From assembly GCF_900188325.1 (NCBI RefSeq), contig NZ_FZPD01000003.1:496001-560000 (forward strand): a stretch of 64,000 bases of DNA. The letters are read 5' to 3'. This DNA comes from Ekhidna lutea (lineage in GTDB: Bacteria; Bacteroidota; Bacteroidia; Cytophagales; Cyclobacteriaceae). The notes under the pieces are model-generated. The model made no database searches. It was not told the DNA's origin and saw nothing but the letters and a program-made list of their open reading frames with translations. Below, in pieces: positions 1-9,462 of the stretch. Numbering within the stretch: position 1 is the stretch's first letter; each line of letters begins with the position of its first letter. The position numbers and the translations under genes were made by a program.

Positions 1-2
1 TT

Positions 3-3000
3 GATTTTAATAAACAAAACTCTCAATGGACTGGATTTTCTATAAACAGGAGCACAAACAAAGAATTGGTAGTTATTCAATATCCAAATGAATGTGGCAG
101 CACTAAAAATTCCTCCACACTCGATGACCCAATGGATGTTGCCTACGACTCATTAAGTTGGAATTTCTACACTGTTCATGGTTTTTCTGATGGTTACAGA
201 TATCATTATAAAGATTCAATCTTCATTAAAGGATTATCTTCAGTCTATTTTGATGTGGATTTAGCGTGCACAAACAGTGCGAGTGTCTTTTCTTCATCTT
301 TAGAAATACTTGAAACTACTGCCGTATCATTTAGTTGGAATTTTGATGATCCTTCAAGTGGAGCATCCAATACAAGTTCAGATGCAAACCCAACTCATGT
401 TTACAGCTCACCGGGAGATTATGATGTTATTCTATCAGTTTCTGATGATTGCGGTATCACTATGGACACAACGATAGTATTAACCGTTTTCGATGAAAAT
501 GACTTAAAGCCCGGGTTTGATCAGACTACCTCATTACTCTGCTCAAATAGTAATATTCAATTTAATGACACTTCGAATTTCATCTCGGATGAACCCCAAT
601 TATGGGAATGGTATATAGACGATAGCCTTGCCTCTACGGAGCAACATCCGATTTTTAATTTTTCTGGTTCTGGTTTCTACTCAGTTCGCCTAGACGTGGA
701 AGGTTTAAGTGGTTGCATTAAGTCAGCGGAAGAAATAATTGAAATTCAGGAGGGTCCCGGAGTAACAATTTCATATGATAATAATTGCTTTGGATCCGAA
801 GTAAATTTTTATAGTACTGTAGCTGGTGATGATAGTGGAGGATATAGCTGGGATTTGGATGGTGATTTGGTTGAAGATAGTACAATCCCAAATCCGTCAT
901 TTGAATATTTAGTAAGTGGAGATTATACAATTACGTTAATTGTTTCTAATGGTATTGGATGTCAGACTGAAGTAACTTTAGATTTAGAGGTTCCAGGTAT
1001 TGATTTTATTGACTTTAATCTGAATACGGGAACTGAAAATTTGCCTGTTGATTTAAATGCATTAGATGAAACGATAGTAAATGATTCTGTAACTAACTGG
1101 TCATGGGTGTTGAATGATACCATATTTTCTAATGATCAGAATACCGTATTAACTGTTAGTGAGCCCGGTGAATATTCTGTGTTATTAATAGGGCAGTCCG
1201 CTCAAGGATGTACCGATTCATTGACAAAAACTCTAACTATTGATGAGGCTATTTCACCATCACCCTCTTTTACATTTAAGAAAGATGTTTGTCTTGATCA
1301 ATCAATTGAATTACTTAACACATCAGTAAATGCCTCATCGTTTGAGTGGGATTTTTGTCTGGAGGACTTTACTGAAACGCCGACAGTTGACACTACGACC
1401 TTCAACGGATTGAGTGCTTTATATGGGTACAAACTATTTCAGGAAAATGGAAACTGGATTGGACTGTTGACGGAAAGGGACGCGAATGCAATTTATAGAC
1501 TTGAATTTGGAAACTCTCCCCTTAATCAGCCAGACATTACAAACCTTGGAAATCTATCGGGTTTACTAGATGGTCCAGTCGGATTTGATTGCGTTTATGA
1601 TAATGGGAATTGGCATTGCTTTTTAGGATATTTTGACAATAACCACGAAATAATCAGGCTTGATTTTGGAAGTAGCCTCACCAATGACCCTACAGCAATT
1701 GGAATAGGATCGTTCGGGATTTCTGGAAGGATTAGGGACTTGGCTATAGTTCAACATTCGGATAGCAGTTATTTAGTTCTTCCTTCATACTCTTTCAATT
1801 CACTTACGATCGTGAATTTGGGAATTTCTGTTACAGATGAAGTTGCCAGTGAGGATATAATCACAACAAATCCTATTTCTGGGTCACAAAATATTAATGG
1901 AGTCTCGGTGTTAAAGCATAATAGCAGTTGGTTGGTTTTTGTGAGCTCACTGTCCAATAGTGTTGTTCAGAAATTGGATTTTGGAGAGACTATCTTCAAT
2001 AGTACTCCTACAATAGCAGGTACCTACTCATTCAGCACAGTTAATAGGCCATTTAGGTTATCATTCATAAAAAGCGGGGCTAATTATTTTGGCGTTTTAG
2101 GAAATGACGGCTTACCATTTTCAATCATTGATTTTTCAGATTTTAGCAGTGTTCCAGTTGAACTAACTAACATGAGCTTTCCATCTTTGTATGGAATAGA
2201 TGTAATAAAGTATGATGGAGAATTTATCGTGCAAGGAGGATTTAATAATAGCATGATATCCACTACTTTTTCTAAATCGTGCACCGATTCACAAATGTCG
2301 AATGAGATAAACCCTATTGTTACTTACACTTCTTCTGGTGACCATGTGATCGAGCTAGTTGCGACTAACGACTTAGGAAACAGTGATTTCTATTTAGATA
2401 CGATTCAGGTAAGTATAAATAGTGCTCCGATAGCTAATTTTTCAATCAACGAGTCCAGATGCGTATCAACTGCAAACATTTTTACAAGCTCAACGGCTGG
2501 ACTGACGTATTCCTGGGACTTCAATAATGATGAAATAGAAGACAGCAATGAAGAGAATCCACAGGTACTTTTTGACACCCTTGGAGGGCCAGGCACATAT
2601 ACTGTTCGTATAGATGTAAATGATGGTGCTTGTGACAACTTCTATGAAGAAGACATCACAATTTATCCCGAACCACCTACACCTACTTTTGATACTTCTT
2701 TCCCTTCATTATGTGAAAATGTCGCATTTAGCTTTACTAACACTATTGATAGCAGTGCATATGATAGCTTACTAGCATATCGATGGTTTTTGAATGGGTC
2801 AGAAATTGCAACAGATTACCACCTGGAATACTCATTTGATTCACCTGGAGAAAAAATAATTGGCTTGCAAGCGCATATCCCCGGATGTGAATCTGAAGTT
2901 GTACAAGACACTTTTAATATTATTACAACACCAACAGCAGATTTCGTTGCAGATACTATCTGTATTTCAGAAACATTATTCTTTTCAAATAATAGCCTAG

Positions 3001-5213
3001 ATGCATCTTCTTATAGTTGGGATTTCGATGATGGAGAAACTTCTACAGCTTTTGAGCCGAGCAAAATTTATGCTGATACTGGAACTTATCAGGTTAGTTT
3101 GGAGGCATTCGATAGTTCAGGAAACTGCAGCGACGTGCTTATAAAAGAAGTGCGAGTAAATAGGAATCCACCAACACCGTCATATGATGTTGCATCGGTT
3201 CCACTATGTGTTGATTCCCAAATCACTCTTTCAAATAGTACTGATGATGATTCATTTAATTCTGAAGTATCCTATGTGTGGACGGTGACAGACTTGGGTA
3301 CTTTTACTGATAAGGATATAAACCTTAATTTTTCTACACCTGGAGAAAAGATTATTGAGCTACAAAGCATTTATAGATCATGTGAATCTGCTGTCATAAG
3401 TCAAACAATCACGATTAACGACCTACCAACGGCTGATTTCACATCAAATTCAATCTGTGAGGATGAATCAATGCAGTTCACAAATACAAGCGAAAGTGCA
3501 AACTCCTATCTATGGGATTTTGGAGATGGGTTTACATCTACAGCTGAAAATCCTGGTCATATTTTCCCTGGGGCAGGCAATTATTCTGTTACCTTAACCT
3601 CAACTGATAACAATGGATGTGACAATACGATCGTCAAAGAAGTATCTGTTTCCGCATCACCCCAACCATCTTTCGACTTTGAAGTGCCTTGTACTTCTGA
3701 AGAAGGAACCCAGTTTTTTGATATGTCTACTGTTGCCGGCGCAGATATTGTCTCGTGGGTATGGGAAGTGGATGGCGTAGACGAATCAACTGAACAAAAT
3801 CCGGTTATCAGCTTTGAAAGCTCGGGGACTAAAACGATTGGATTGACAGTTACCAGCTCTAATGGATGCGAGACGTACTATACAGAAGATATTGAGATAT
3901 TAGATTCTCCACAACCAGATTTTACCGTATCAGTTGGTTGCCAGGGTGCAGAAACGACTTTCTTTGACAATACCAATTCAGCCGGAAGCTCAACTGTTTC
4001 ATGGCTGTGGACGGTAAATGGAGTGAATTACACTACTGAGGATGTAACACATACTTTTGATGACTCTGGTGTATTTGAGGTGTCACTTGAGGTTACAAGC
4101 CAAAATTTCTGCAGTGAATCCATTACAAAAACAGTGGAGATACTGGAACTTCCTTCTGTAGACTTTTCAATTCAGGGGCAATGCGATAATCAATTGATTC
4201 AGGTTGATGACCAATCAATTGAAGGAAATGATCCAATAATATCCAGAACCTGGATGCTAAATGGTGAGCGTGTTGGCAATGGATCACAGTTGTTTTTAAA
4301 TGAACTAATTGATGGGGCATATGAATTAGCGCTAGAAGTCGAAACATCATCGGGCTGTGTGATACAATCCAGTGAAACACTGGAGGTAAATCCTTCACCT
4401 ACTGCAGCCTTCTCATCATCATCAACGTATGGATTGCCTTCAGATAATATCACATTCATCAACAGCTCATCAGGAGCTGTTTCATATGAGTGGTTATTAA
4501 ATAGTGAGGCAATAAGTACAAATCCTGATCGTGAGATCATTGCATTTTCTGAGGCGGGTACTCACCTCGTAAGTTTGGTTGCTGAAAACAGTGTTGGGTG
4601 TAGAGATACAATGAATCAGGAGATATTGATAGCTATTCCGGAAGTTGATCTTGTGATTGAAAACCTGGATTTGGTTAAGGAAGATGGTCTTGGTAAGATT
4701 TTCATGAATGTTCAGAACCAAAGCAACCTTCCAATAGAAGTAGTGGATGTAGCGATTGTTTTAGAGAATCAATTTAGGGTCACTGAGCAAATTGCTCAAT
4801 TTATAGGTGTTGGTGAGACTTCTTTGTTAGGGCTCAATATTGGTATTCCGGTTGAGGTTTCTGAGCCGGCTTATTTCTGTGTTGCTGTTTCGTCTCAATA
4901 CACAGAGTTTGAGGATATGAATCCAATAGACAATGAAAGATGCCTGACAATAAAGCCTGATATTAAAGTTGAAAATCCATTCCCAAATCCTGTCACGGAT
5001 CGGTTTCGATTGAAAGTAATAGTACCTGAAGCCGGAACTGCTAAACTATCGCTTGTTAATTCTGCAGGAAAGGTTGAGCAGGAGCAATCATTTGACTCTG
5101 CCCAGGGTCTAAACAACTTCTTCTTTGATATGAGTACACTAAACCCAGGAATCTATTTCGTTATGGTAGAAGTTGCAGGTGAGACTCATAAAAGAAAAGT
5201 CATAAAACTTTAA
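3..5213 (+). CDS. Giant PKD-repeat protein with inserted propeller and T9SS sorting domain (5' partial)
   Basis: The frame is open from the window edge, so the true start lies upstream. About fourteen PKD/Ig-like modules are visible (W-x-F/L-D-like core followed by G-x-Y-x-V/I-x-L and a closing Cys), for example near 335-450, 2500-2640, 3010-3130 and 3510-3620. Around 1365-2280 a stretch of about 300 residues with recurring R-L-D/E-F-G segments looks like beta-propeller blades and interrupts one PKD module. After the last PKD module comes a CARDB-like segment (about 4640-4960), then a C-terminal domain of about 80 residues with the FPNP motif and a GIYFV strand, typical of type A sorting domains of the type IX secretion system. 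It is therefore inferred to be exported and displayed or released at the cell surface, probably in adhesion or polymer binding. The substrate cannot be read from sequence. Confidence 0.85.
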   Translation, partial: DFNKQNSQWTGFSINRSTNKELVVIQYPNECGSTKNSSTLDDPMDVAYDSLSWNFYTVHGFSDGYRYHYKDSIFIKGLSSVYFDVDLACTNSASVFSSSLEILETTAVSFSWNFDDPSSGASNTSSDANPTHVYSSPGDYDVILSVSDDCGITMDTTIVLTVFDENDLKPGFDQTTSLLCSNSNIQFNDTSNFISDEPQLWEWYIDDSLASTEQHPIFNFSGSGFYSVRLDVEGLSGCIKSAEEIIEIQEGPGVTISYDNNCFGSEVNFYSTVAGDDSGGYSWDLDGDLVEDSTIPNPSFEYLVSGDYTITLIVSNGIGCQTEVTLDLEVPGIDFIDFNLNTGTENLPVDLNALDETIVNDSVTNWSWVLNDTIFSNDQNTVLTVSEPGEYSVLLIGQSAQGCTDSLTKTLTIDEAISPSPSFTFKKDVCLDQSIELLNTSVNASSFEWDFCLEDFTETPTVDTTTFNGLSALYGYKLFQENGNWIGLLTERDANAIYRLEFGNSPLNQPDITNLGNLSGLLDGPVGFDCVYDNGNWHCFLGYFDNNHEIIRLDFGSSLTNDPTAIGIGSFGISGRIRDLAIVQHSDSSYLVLPSYSFNSLTIVNLGISVTDEVASEDIITTNPISGSQNINGVSVLKHNSSWLVFVSSLSNSVVQKLDFGETIFNSTPTIAGTYSFSTVNRPFRLSFIKSGANYFGVLGNDGLPFSIIDFSDFSSVPVELTNMSFPSLYGIDVIKYDGEFIVQGGFNNSMISTTFSKSCTDSQMSNEINPIVTYTSSGDHVIELVATNDLGNSDFYLDTIQVSINSAPIANFSINESRCVSTANIFTSSTAGLTYSWDFNNDEIEDSNEENPQVLFDTLGGPGTYTVRIDVNDGACDNFYEEDITIYPEPPTPTFDTSFPSLCENVAFSFTNTIDSSAYDSLLAYRWFLNGSEIATDYHLEYSFDSPGEKIIGLQAHIPGCESEVVQDTFNIITTPTADFVADTICISETLFFSNNSLDASSYSWDFDDGETSTAFEPSKIYADTGTYQVSLEAFDSSGNCSDVLIKEVRVNRNPPTPSYDVASVPLCVDSQITLSNSTDDDSFNSEVSYVWTVTDLGTFTDKDINLNFSTPGEKIIELQSIYRSCESAVISQTITINDLPTADFTSNSICEDESMQFTNTSESANSYLWDFGDGFTSTAENPGHIFPGAGNYSVTLTSTDNNGCDNTIVKEVSVSASPQPSFDFEVPCTSEEGTQFFDMSTVAGADIVSWVWEVDGVDESTEQNPVISFESSGTKTIGLTVTSSNGCETYYTEDIEILDSPQPDFTVSVGCQGAETTFFDNTNSAGSSTVSWLWTVNGVNYTTEDVTHTFDDSGVFEVSLEVTSQNFCSESITKTVEILELPSVDFSIQGQCDNQLIQVDDQSIEGNDPIISRTWMLNGERVGNGSQLFLNELIDGAYELALEVETSSGCVIQSSETLEVNPSPTAAFSSSSTYGLPSDNITFINSSSGAVSYEWLLNSEAISTNPDREIIAFSEAGTHLVSLVAENSVGCRDTMNQEILIAIPEVDLVIENLDLVKEDGLGKIFMNVQNQSNLPIEVVDVAIVLENQFRVTEQIAQFIGVGETSLLGLNIGIPVEVSEPAYFCVAVSSQYTEFEDMNPIDNERCLTIKPDIKVENPFPNPVTDRFRLKVIVPEAGTAKLSLVNSAGKVEQEQSFDSAQGLNNFFFDMSTLNPGIYFVMVEVAGETHKRKVIKL

Positions 5214-5274
5214 TCCTCACTGATTAGGGTCATTTGTCAATTAATTGTTAAAGGTTTGTAGTTTATTTAAACGG

Positions 5275-5307
5275 TTGCCAAAATTTTTGTTAATCCTATT
5301 AACTTTG
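5275..5307 (+). promoter_or_regulatory. Candidate promoter of the Lrp-family gene
   Basis: TAACTTTG at 5300-5307 fits the Bacteroidota -7 element TAnnTTTG. A TTG lies at 5275-5277, spaced 22 rather than the usual ~19. The start codon follows 87 bases later. The rest of the 181-base gap from 5214 shows no convincing terminator. Confidence 0.4.
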
Positions 5308-5394
5308 TGACGAAGAAAATTTTGTTGCAAATCGGAACTATTTAACAAATAAAGTCATTCGCACTTGAGACCGATCAAAAACAGACTAAAACAA

Positions 5395-5886
5395 ATGAAA
5401 ATTCAATCATCACGAATTAAACTTGACAAAATTGATCGCAAAATTCTGGATATTTTGCAATCAAACGCCAAAATCACCAATGCCCAGCTTTCAAAAGACA
5501 TAGGGCTATCACCTGCTCCAACCCTAGAGCGTGTAAAGAAGCTAGAAACTTCAGGGATTATTAAAAGCTATCATGCCAAACTAGATACTGATAAGATTGG
5601 CCTGGGAGTGCACACCTTTGTTCAGGTTTCTTTGAAAGGGCATAATAAAAAAAATATTGATGCCTTTATTAATGAAATCAACTCTATTTCAGAAGTTATT
5701 GAATGTCATCATATCACAGGATCTGGTGATTTCATATTGAAAATCATTGCAAGCGATATCCAATCTTATCAAAAGCTGATGCTTGAAAAAGTCTCTGAGA
5801 TAGATGTGGTTGACGGCTTGCAATCCATGATAATACTCTCTACTTTCAAGGACAGCAAAGTAATGCCTGTGCCTGAAAATGAGTGA
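5395..5886 (+). CDS. Lrp/AsnC family transcriptional regulator
   Basis: An N-terminal winged helix-turn-helix (LDKIDRKILDILQSNAKI, then QLSKDIGLSPAPTLERVKKL) is followed by a RAM/ligand-binding domain with the GSGDFILKI segment. It probably acts as an octamer or dimer that senses an amino acid or metabolite and controls transcription. The frame extends to a TTG at 5365, but the ATG at 5395 gives the usual family N-terminus and length (163 aa). The stop overlaps the ATG of the next gene by 8 bases, so the two are co-translated. The effector and regulon are unknown. Family assignment is firm. Confidence 0.88.
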   Translation: MKIQSSRIKLDKIDRKILDILQSNAKITNAQLSKDIGLSPAPTLERVKKLETSGIIKSYHAKLDTDKIGLGVHTFVQVSLKGHNKKNIDAFINEINSISEVIECHHITGSGDFILKIIASDIQSYQKLMLEKVSEIDVVDGLQSMIILSTFKDSKVMPVPENE

Positions 5887-6367
5887 TAATCAAATCTTAA
5901 CGCAACCCAAGGTTGATCAGATCATCCGAAGGATCGCCTACCAGATTTATGAAAATAACATGAATGATGAGGTGGTTCTTGTGGGTGTAGATTCTGGTGG
6001 AAGAAAGCTAGCCGATCAGATCAATATCACCTTGGCGGAAATTGCCGGGGAAAAAGCCGTTGTTCATACAATTTCGCTAGATAAGGAGAATCCGCTAAAT
6101 AAGGATATCCTTTTAGATGGAGACGTTTCTGATCTAAAAAACAAAACAGTAATCCTTTGTGATGATGTACTCAATAGCGGTAGGACATTGGCATATAGTC
6201 TCACCAAACTTTTGACCCTTCGGGTGAAAAAAGTAGAAACGGCAGTGTTGGTACTTCGTACACACGGTAGGTTTCCTATTTACGCCAACTATAAAGGCTA
6301 TGAACTTTCGACGACCATCAAAGAGCACGTGGAGGTTCGTCCCGGTGATGGGGTGTTCTTGAATTAA
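5879..6367 (+). CDS. PyrR-like phosphoribosyltransferase
   Basis: This is a 162-residue type I phosphoribosyltransferase. The PRPP-binding motif VILCDDVLNSGRTL lies near residues 90-104, with the preceding strand VVLVGVDSGG near residue 35. Length and motif order resemble PyrR/uracil phosphoribosyltransferase-like proteins, but the nucleobase substrate cannot be decided. It overlaps the Lrp-type regulator by 8 bases, which suggests joint expression and perhaps a nucleotide-linked signal. Its stop overlaps the 3' end of the convergent gene by 4 bases, leaving no room for a terminator. Confidence 0.8.
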   Translation: MSDNQILTQPKVDQIIRRIAYQIYENNMNDEVVLVGVDSGGRKLADQINITLAEIAGEKAVVHTISLDKENPLNKDILLDGDVSDLKNKTVILCDDVLNSGRTLAYSLTKLLTLRVKKVETAVLVLRTHGRFPIYANYKGYELSTTIKEHVEVRPGDGVFLN

Positions 6368-7407
6368 TAGTCTTTATAAAGATTCGGCTTACGTGTCAGC
6401 ATTTCCAGACTCATTTCGACCAACTCACCCATATTTTCACACGAAATAAAGTCTTTCTCCTCGTAAAATAAAGAAAGTTCCTTTCGCAGCTTTCTGATAT
6501 TGTTTAGGTTAGAAATCGTGTCTTTTTTCATGGCAGACAGCAAATCATCCACACGTTTTCGCTCTACTTTCAACCGATTAGCAATGTTGGATCGTTCTTC
6601 ACGCTGATACTGACGGACGGTCTCTGGTGTCATATGCTTGAGGCCTATCTTAATGATCGGATTGTTTTGTGTGTAATACTGTGGAAGATAAATAGCTCTT
6701 CTTCCTTCATACGATTGCTGATCAAAATCGATAGCCCGCAATCTGTATTCTACATCTTCAAAATCCGGAGTAATGTCAATCACAAAATTGCTGCTGTGCA
6801 TATCTCCGAGTAACCGAACAAAACATCTCTCATTAAATTTCACAAACTCTTTGGCAAGCCTGATCTCATTTAAATTGGCACTTCCAAGATATTTTTTAAT
6901 AAATAGTTCGGCAGGAATCCCAATAATATGCTCCTCAATTAAGGTTTCTCTATTCACCACATAGCTGATCTTATTAGGCGATAGCAGGTGCTCCAACTCT
7001 AGTCCGTAAATACGTGAGGCGTCAGCATTCTTGATGTAGAAATAGTCGAAATTGTCATTGATTTGATTGACCACCCGAATTCGAAATGGTTGAGTATTTC
7101 CATATGCACATAGGTCTACCCGGTCAATGATCAAGTGATCCATTACAGAAAGATCTCCGTCCGACTTCATGATAGCATACACTTTCTTTAGCGAAGCATT
7201 GATATGCACCATGTCTCCCTGAGGGAAGAAGACTGTTTCCCACAAGGTGTCATTACCTGCCTTATCATAAAGTGGAATGGAGTTGTCATATCGAAGTAAA
7301 TCTCCATAATAGATGGGTAGATTGATTTCCCTGTCGTACTTCTTTATATAAGATCGAAGTGTTTTGCTGATGGGGAAGATCTCTTTTTTTTTACTAATTA
7401 TAGCCAT
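6364..7407 (-). CDS. Kinase-fold (APH-like) protein of unknown function
   Basis: I do not recognise a named family. The 347 residues carry GDMHSSN (201-207) and AIDFDQ (225-230), which match the catalytic H-G-D-x-H-x-x-N and metal-binding I-D-F-D motifs of aminoglycoside-phosphotransferase/choline-kinase folds. The candidate ATP-binding lysine is less clear; K126 in FYIKNADASR is a possibility. The C-terminal ~90 residues are charged and helical, probably coiled coil. There is no signal peptide or membrane segment, so a cytoplasmic location is likely. It is the last gene of a tight minus-strand run (6-base gap to the bestrophin-like gene). It may phosphorylate a small molecule or a protein; the substrate is unknown. 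Confidence 0.5.
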   Translation of the reverse strand: MAIISKKKEIFPISKTLRSYIKKYDREINLPIYYGDLLRYDNSIPLYDKAGNDTLWETVFFPQGDMVHINASLKKVYAIMKSDGDLSVMDHLIIDRVDLCAYGNTQPFRIRVVNQINDNFDYFYIKNADASRIYGLELEHLLSPNKISYVVNRETLIEEHIIGIPAELFIKKYLGSANLNEIRLAKEFVKFNERCFVRLLGDMHSSNFVIDITPDFEDVEYRLRAIDFDQQSYEGRRAIYLPQYYTQNNPIIKIGLKHMTPETVRQYQREERSNIANRLKVERKRVDDLLSAMKKDTISNLNNIRKLRKELSLFYEEKDFISCENMGELVEMSLEMLTRKPNLYKDY

Positions 7408-7413
7408 TGCGCA

Positions 7414-8373
7414 TTAGTCAAGATATTTAACACCAAACTTTCCAATTTTTGGCTCGATAGGTGCCGGAACTGTTTCGCTTTTTATCATTTCCAATAGATC
7501 TATTTCGATGTTTCTTGTAATAGTACTTATAGGAGTATCCGCAGCTCTACCTTCAAACGGATCTTCAGTTACCGCCCCTGACTTTTCGAGAATGGTAAAA
7601 ACAAAAGAAATAGCAATAGACATGGGGATCGAACCCCAGCCCATTTCCGGGGCAAGTGAGAATGGCAAACAGATAACAAAAAGCCAAAGGAATACACCAG
7701 TGAAATAATTATAATAATAGGGAAAAATTGTTCCTTTTATACGCTCAGCCATGCCTTGGAGACTATAGAACTCTTTGATTACGTTGGCTAGCTCCATGTG
7801 TCGAAAATCCTCAATTATGTTTGCTTCATATGCTTCCTGAAGTCGTTCGCTCTGTTTGTGTAACAGCTGAGTGGGTTTGTTGTGAACGCTCTTTATTTGT
7901 TCAATCTCCTCTTCAGAAAGATATTTTTCAAGATCATTCCAGTGATTATGCTTACGCAGATGCTTAATCAAAGAATACAACCATCCAATGTGCCGATTAA
8001 TTAACTCCTTTCTCCATGTAAGTACCCTTTCGTCGGACACTTTGCCTTTTGAAAAATAACTTGATGAAAATGTGCAAATCATTACTCCAAAGGTTCTGCT
8101 GGCATTAACAATCCCTCCCCATATCTTTCTCGCTTCCCACCATCTGTCATAAGCGCTGTTATTTCTGAACCCAAGAAAGATAGCAAGAGCTCCTCCCAAG
8201 ATGGTTACCGGAACAACTGGAAGGGTGATAGGGTTGAAAATAAATATCTCGGCAAATTGATACTGCAGAGTTGCAATTAAAGAGAAGGTCGTGAATAGAA
8301 AAATATTTCTTTTGTTGTAAAAAGCGATTCCCAGAACCTGCTTGAATGGGTTGTCAGAATATTTTATTAGCAT
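7414..8373 (-). CDS. Bestrophin-like (UPF0187) anion channel family protein
   Basis: The hallmark FRNNSAYDRWWEARKIWG is present near residues 68-85, following two hydrophobic segments (about 26-66). Another hydrophobic pair lies near residues 225-260, followed by EDPFEGRAADTP, the conserved cytoplasmic segment of bacterial bestrophins. At 319 residues the length is typical. Members are pentameric inner-membrane channels conducting anions or cations. The gene sits 2 bases from the glycosyltransferase stop and 6 bases from the kinase-fold gene, so all are probably one transcript. No signal peptide separate from the first membrane helix is seen. Confidence 0.85.
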   Translation of the reverse strand: MLIKYSDNPFKQVLGIAFYNKRNIFLFTTFSLIATLQYQFAEIFIFNPITLPVVPVTILGGALAIFLGFRNNSAYDRWWEARKIWGGIVNASRTFGVMICTFSSSYFSKGKVSDERVLTWRKELINRHIGWLYSLIKHLRKHNHWNDLEKYLSEEEIEQIKSVHNKPTQLLHKQSERLQEAYEANIIEDFRHMELANVIKEFYSLQGMAERIKGTIFPYYYNYFTGVFLWLFVICLPFSLAPEMGWGSIPMSIAISFVFTILEKSGAVTEDPFEGRAADTPISTITRNIEIDLLEMIKSETVPAPIEPKIGKFGVKYLD

Positions 8374-8375
8374 CT

Positions 8376-9449
8376 TTAAATAAGTATTTCTAAAAAACGA
8401 TCAGAAGAGGTGTCGCACCACTTTCGGAACTCGCTTCCCACCTCTTTGTGATTTGGAAGATAGTCTAACAAAATTTCTAAGTCAAAAAATTCACTTGATA
8501 CGCCAGCGCCTGCCTGTTTTGCATCCATCGCATTACACGCTTGCTCATAATGACCTTCTACTGGAACCATCAAAACAGGTTTCCCCATATACATGGCTTC
8601 ACAGACAGATTCAAACCCGGCGGTAGTCAAATATCCTTTGCAGGAGGACATTAGCTTGATAAATTTTATATCATCTAGCTGATGAAAAGTCAGGGTTTCA
8701 TCCACTTTTAACTCTGCTGGCTCATCTTTTTTATCCCAAAAACAATGAATGGGTATGTTGGGATGTCGCTCATGAAAATCAAGAACTTCCTTTGAATAGC
8801 CATGATTTACTATGTAAACAAGGAAATGATTTTTTGACTGAGGCTGCTGAACTTTGATTTTATCTCTCAATAATGGTGGAACAACGTGGAGCTTTTTATT
8901 GGGCTCATCTTTCATGGGTTGAAATGATAACGCTAAAATCTTATTAGCACCATATGCAGCCAATCTGTTTCCGGCCAGGAGTGAAGCTTTATCATAAAAC
9001 CTACCCTTGGGAAAAACAAAATCATTATGGTTGAGCAAAAATTGATGCGCCAAAGCAAAGTGTTTAACGTCAGGACGTTTAATAAAAAAATATAGTCCCC
9101 CCAGAAAGTCGTAAAAGTTGATGATTGCATCAGGTTGCTCATTCTTGACAATTTTGTCAATATGATTTACGCTATTTAGAAAAGTACGATACTTGCTGAC
9201 ATTAGATGTAAAAGTTCGTAAAACGTTGACAGATCGATTGTTTTTATCCGTGATGAAGTTAGGACTTTCAAGCTGTGTAACAGGGCTATTTATCTGTTCC
9301 AGAAAAAAAGATGGCAGAGCTCGTCGATTACTTTTCCCAACAATAATGTGAGACACATCATGCCCATTATTAGTCAAAATATTGAAAAGTGTAATAGCCT
9401 GGGTCATGTGCCCTCGACCTTCACCCTGAACGATAAAAATGTATTTCAA
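8376..9449 (-). CDS. MurG-like glycosyltransferase (GT28/GT1-type fold)
   Basis: The N-terminus KYIFIVQGEGRGHMTQA is the G-x-G-H-x-x-x acceptor-side loop of GT-B glycosyltransferases, and the C-terminal half has GFESVCEAMYMGKPVLMVP (about 280-300) for nucleotide-sugar binding, followed by EQACNA. At 357 residues it resembles the poorly characterised glycosyltransferase family found beside envelope genes in Bacteroidota rather than true MurG. Donor and acceptor are unknown. It is soluble or membrane-associated and probably cytoplasmic. The gene starts 13 bases after the histidine kinase stop, which ties it to that two-component system. Confidence 0.78.
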   Translation of the reverse strand: MKYIFIVQGEGRGHMTQAITLFNILTNNGHDVSHIIVGKSNRRALPSFFLEQINSPVTQLESPNFITDKNNRSVNVLRTFTSNVSKYRTFLNSVNHIDKIVKNEQPDAIINFYDFLGGLYFFIKRPDVKHFALAHQFLLNHNDFVFPKGRFYDKASLLAGNRLAAYGANKILALSFQPMKDEPNKKLHVVPPLLRDKIKVQQPQSKNHFLVYIVNHGYSKEVLDFHERHPNIPIHCFWDKKDEPAELKVDETLTFHQLDDIKFIKLMSSCKGYLTTAGFESVCEAMYMGKPVLMVPVEGHYEQACNAMDAKQAGAGVSSEFFDLEILLDYLPNHKEVGSEFRKWCDTSSDRFLEILI

Positions 9450-9462
9450 CGCGAGCTATTCT

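Noticed and set aside
5214-5394. Terminator for the PKD protein gene
   Set aside because: No stem with a T tract was found in the gap; only a weak promoter can be proposed.
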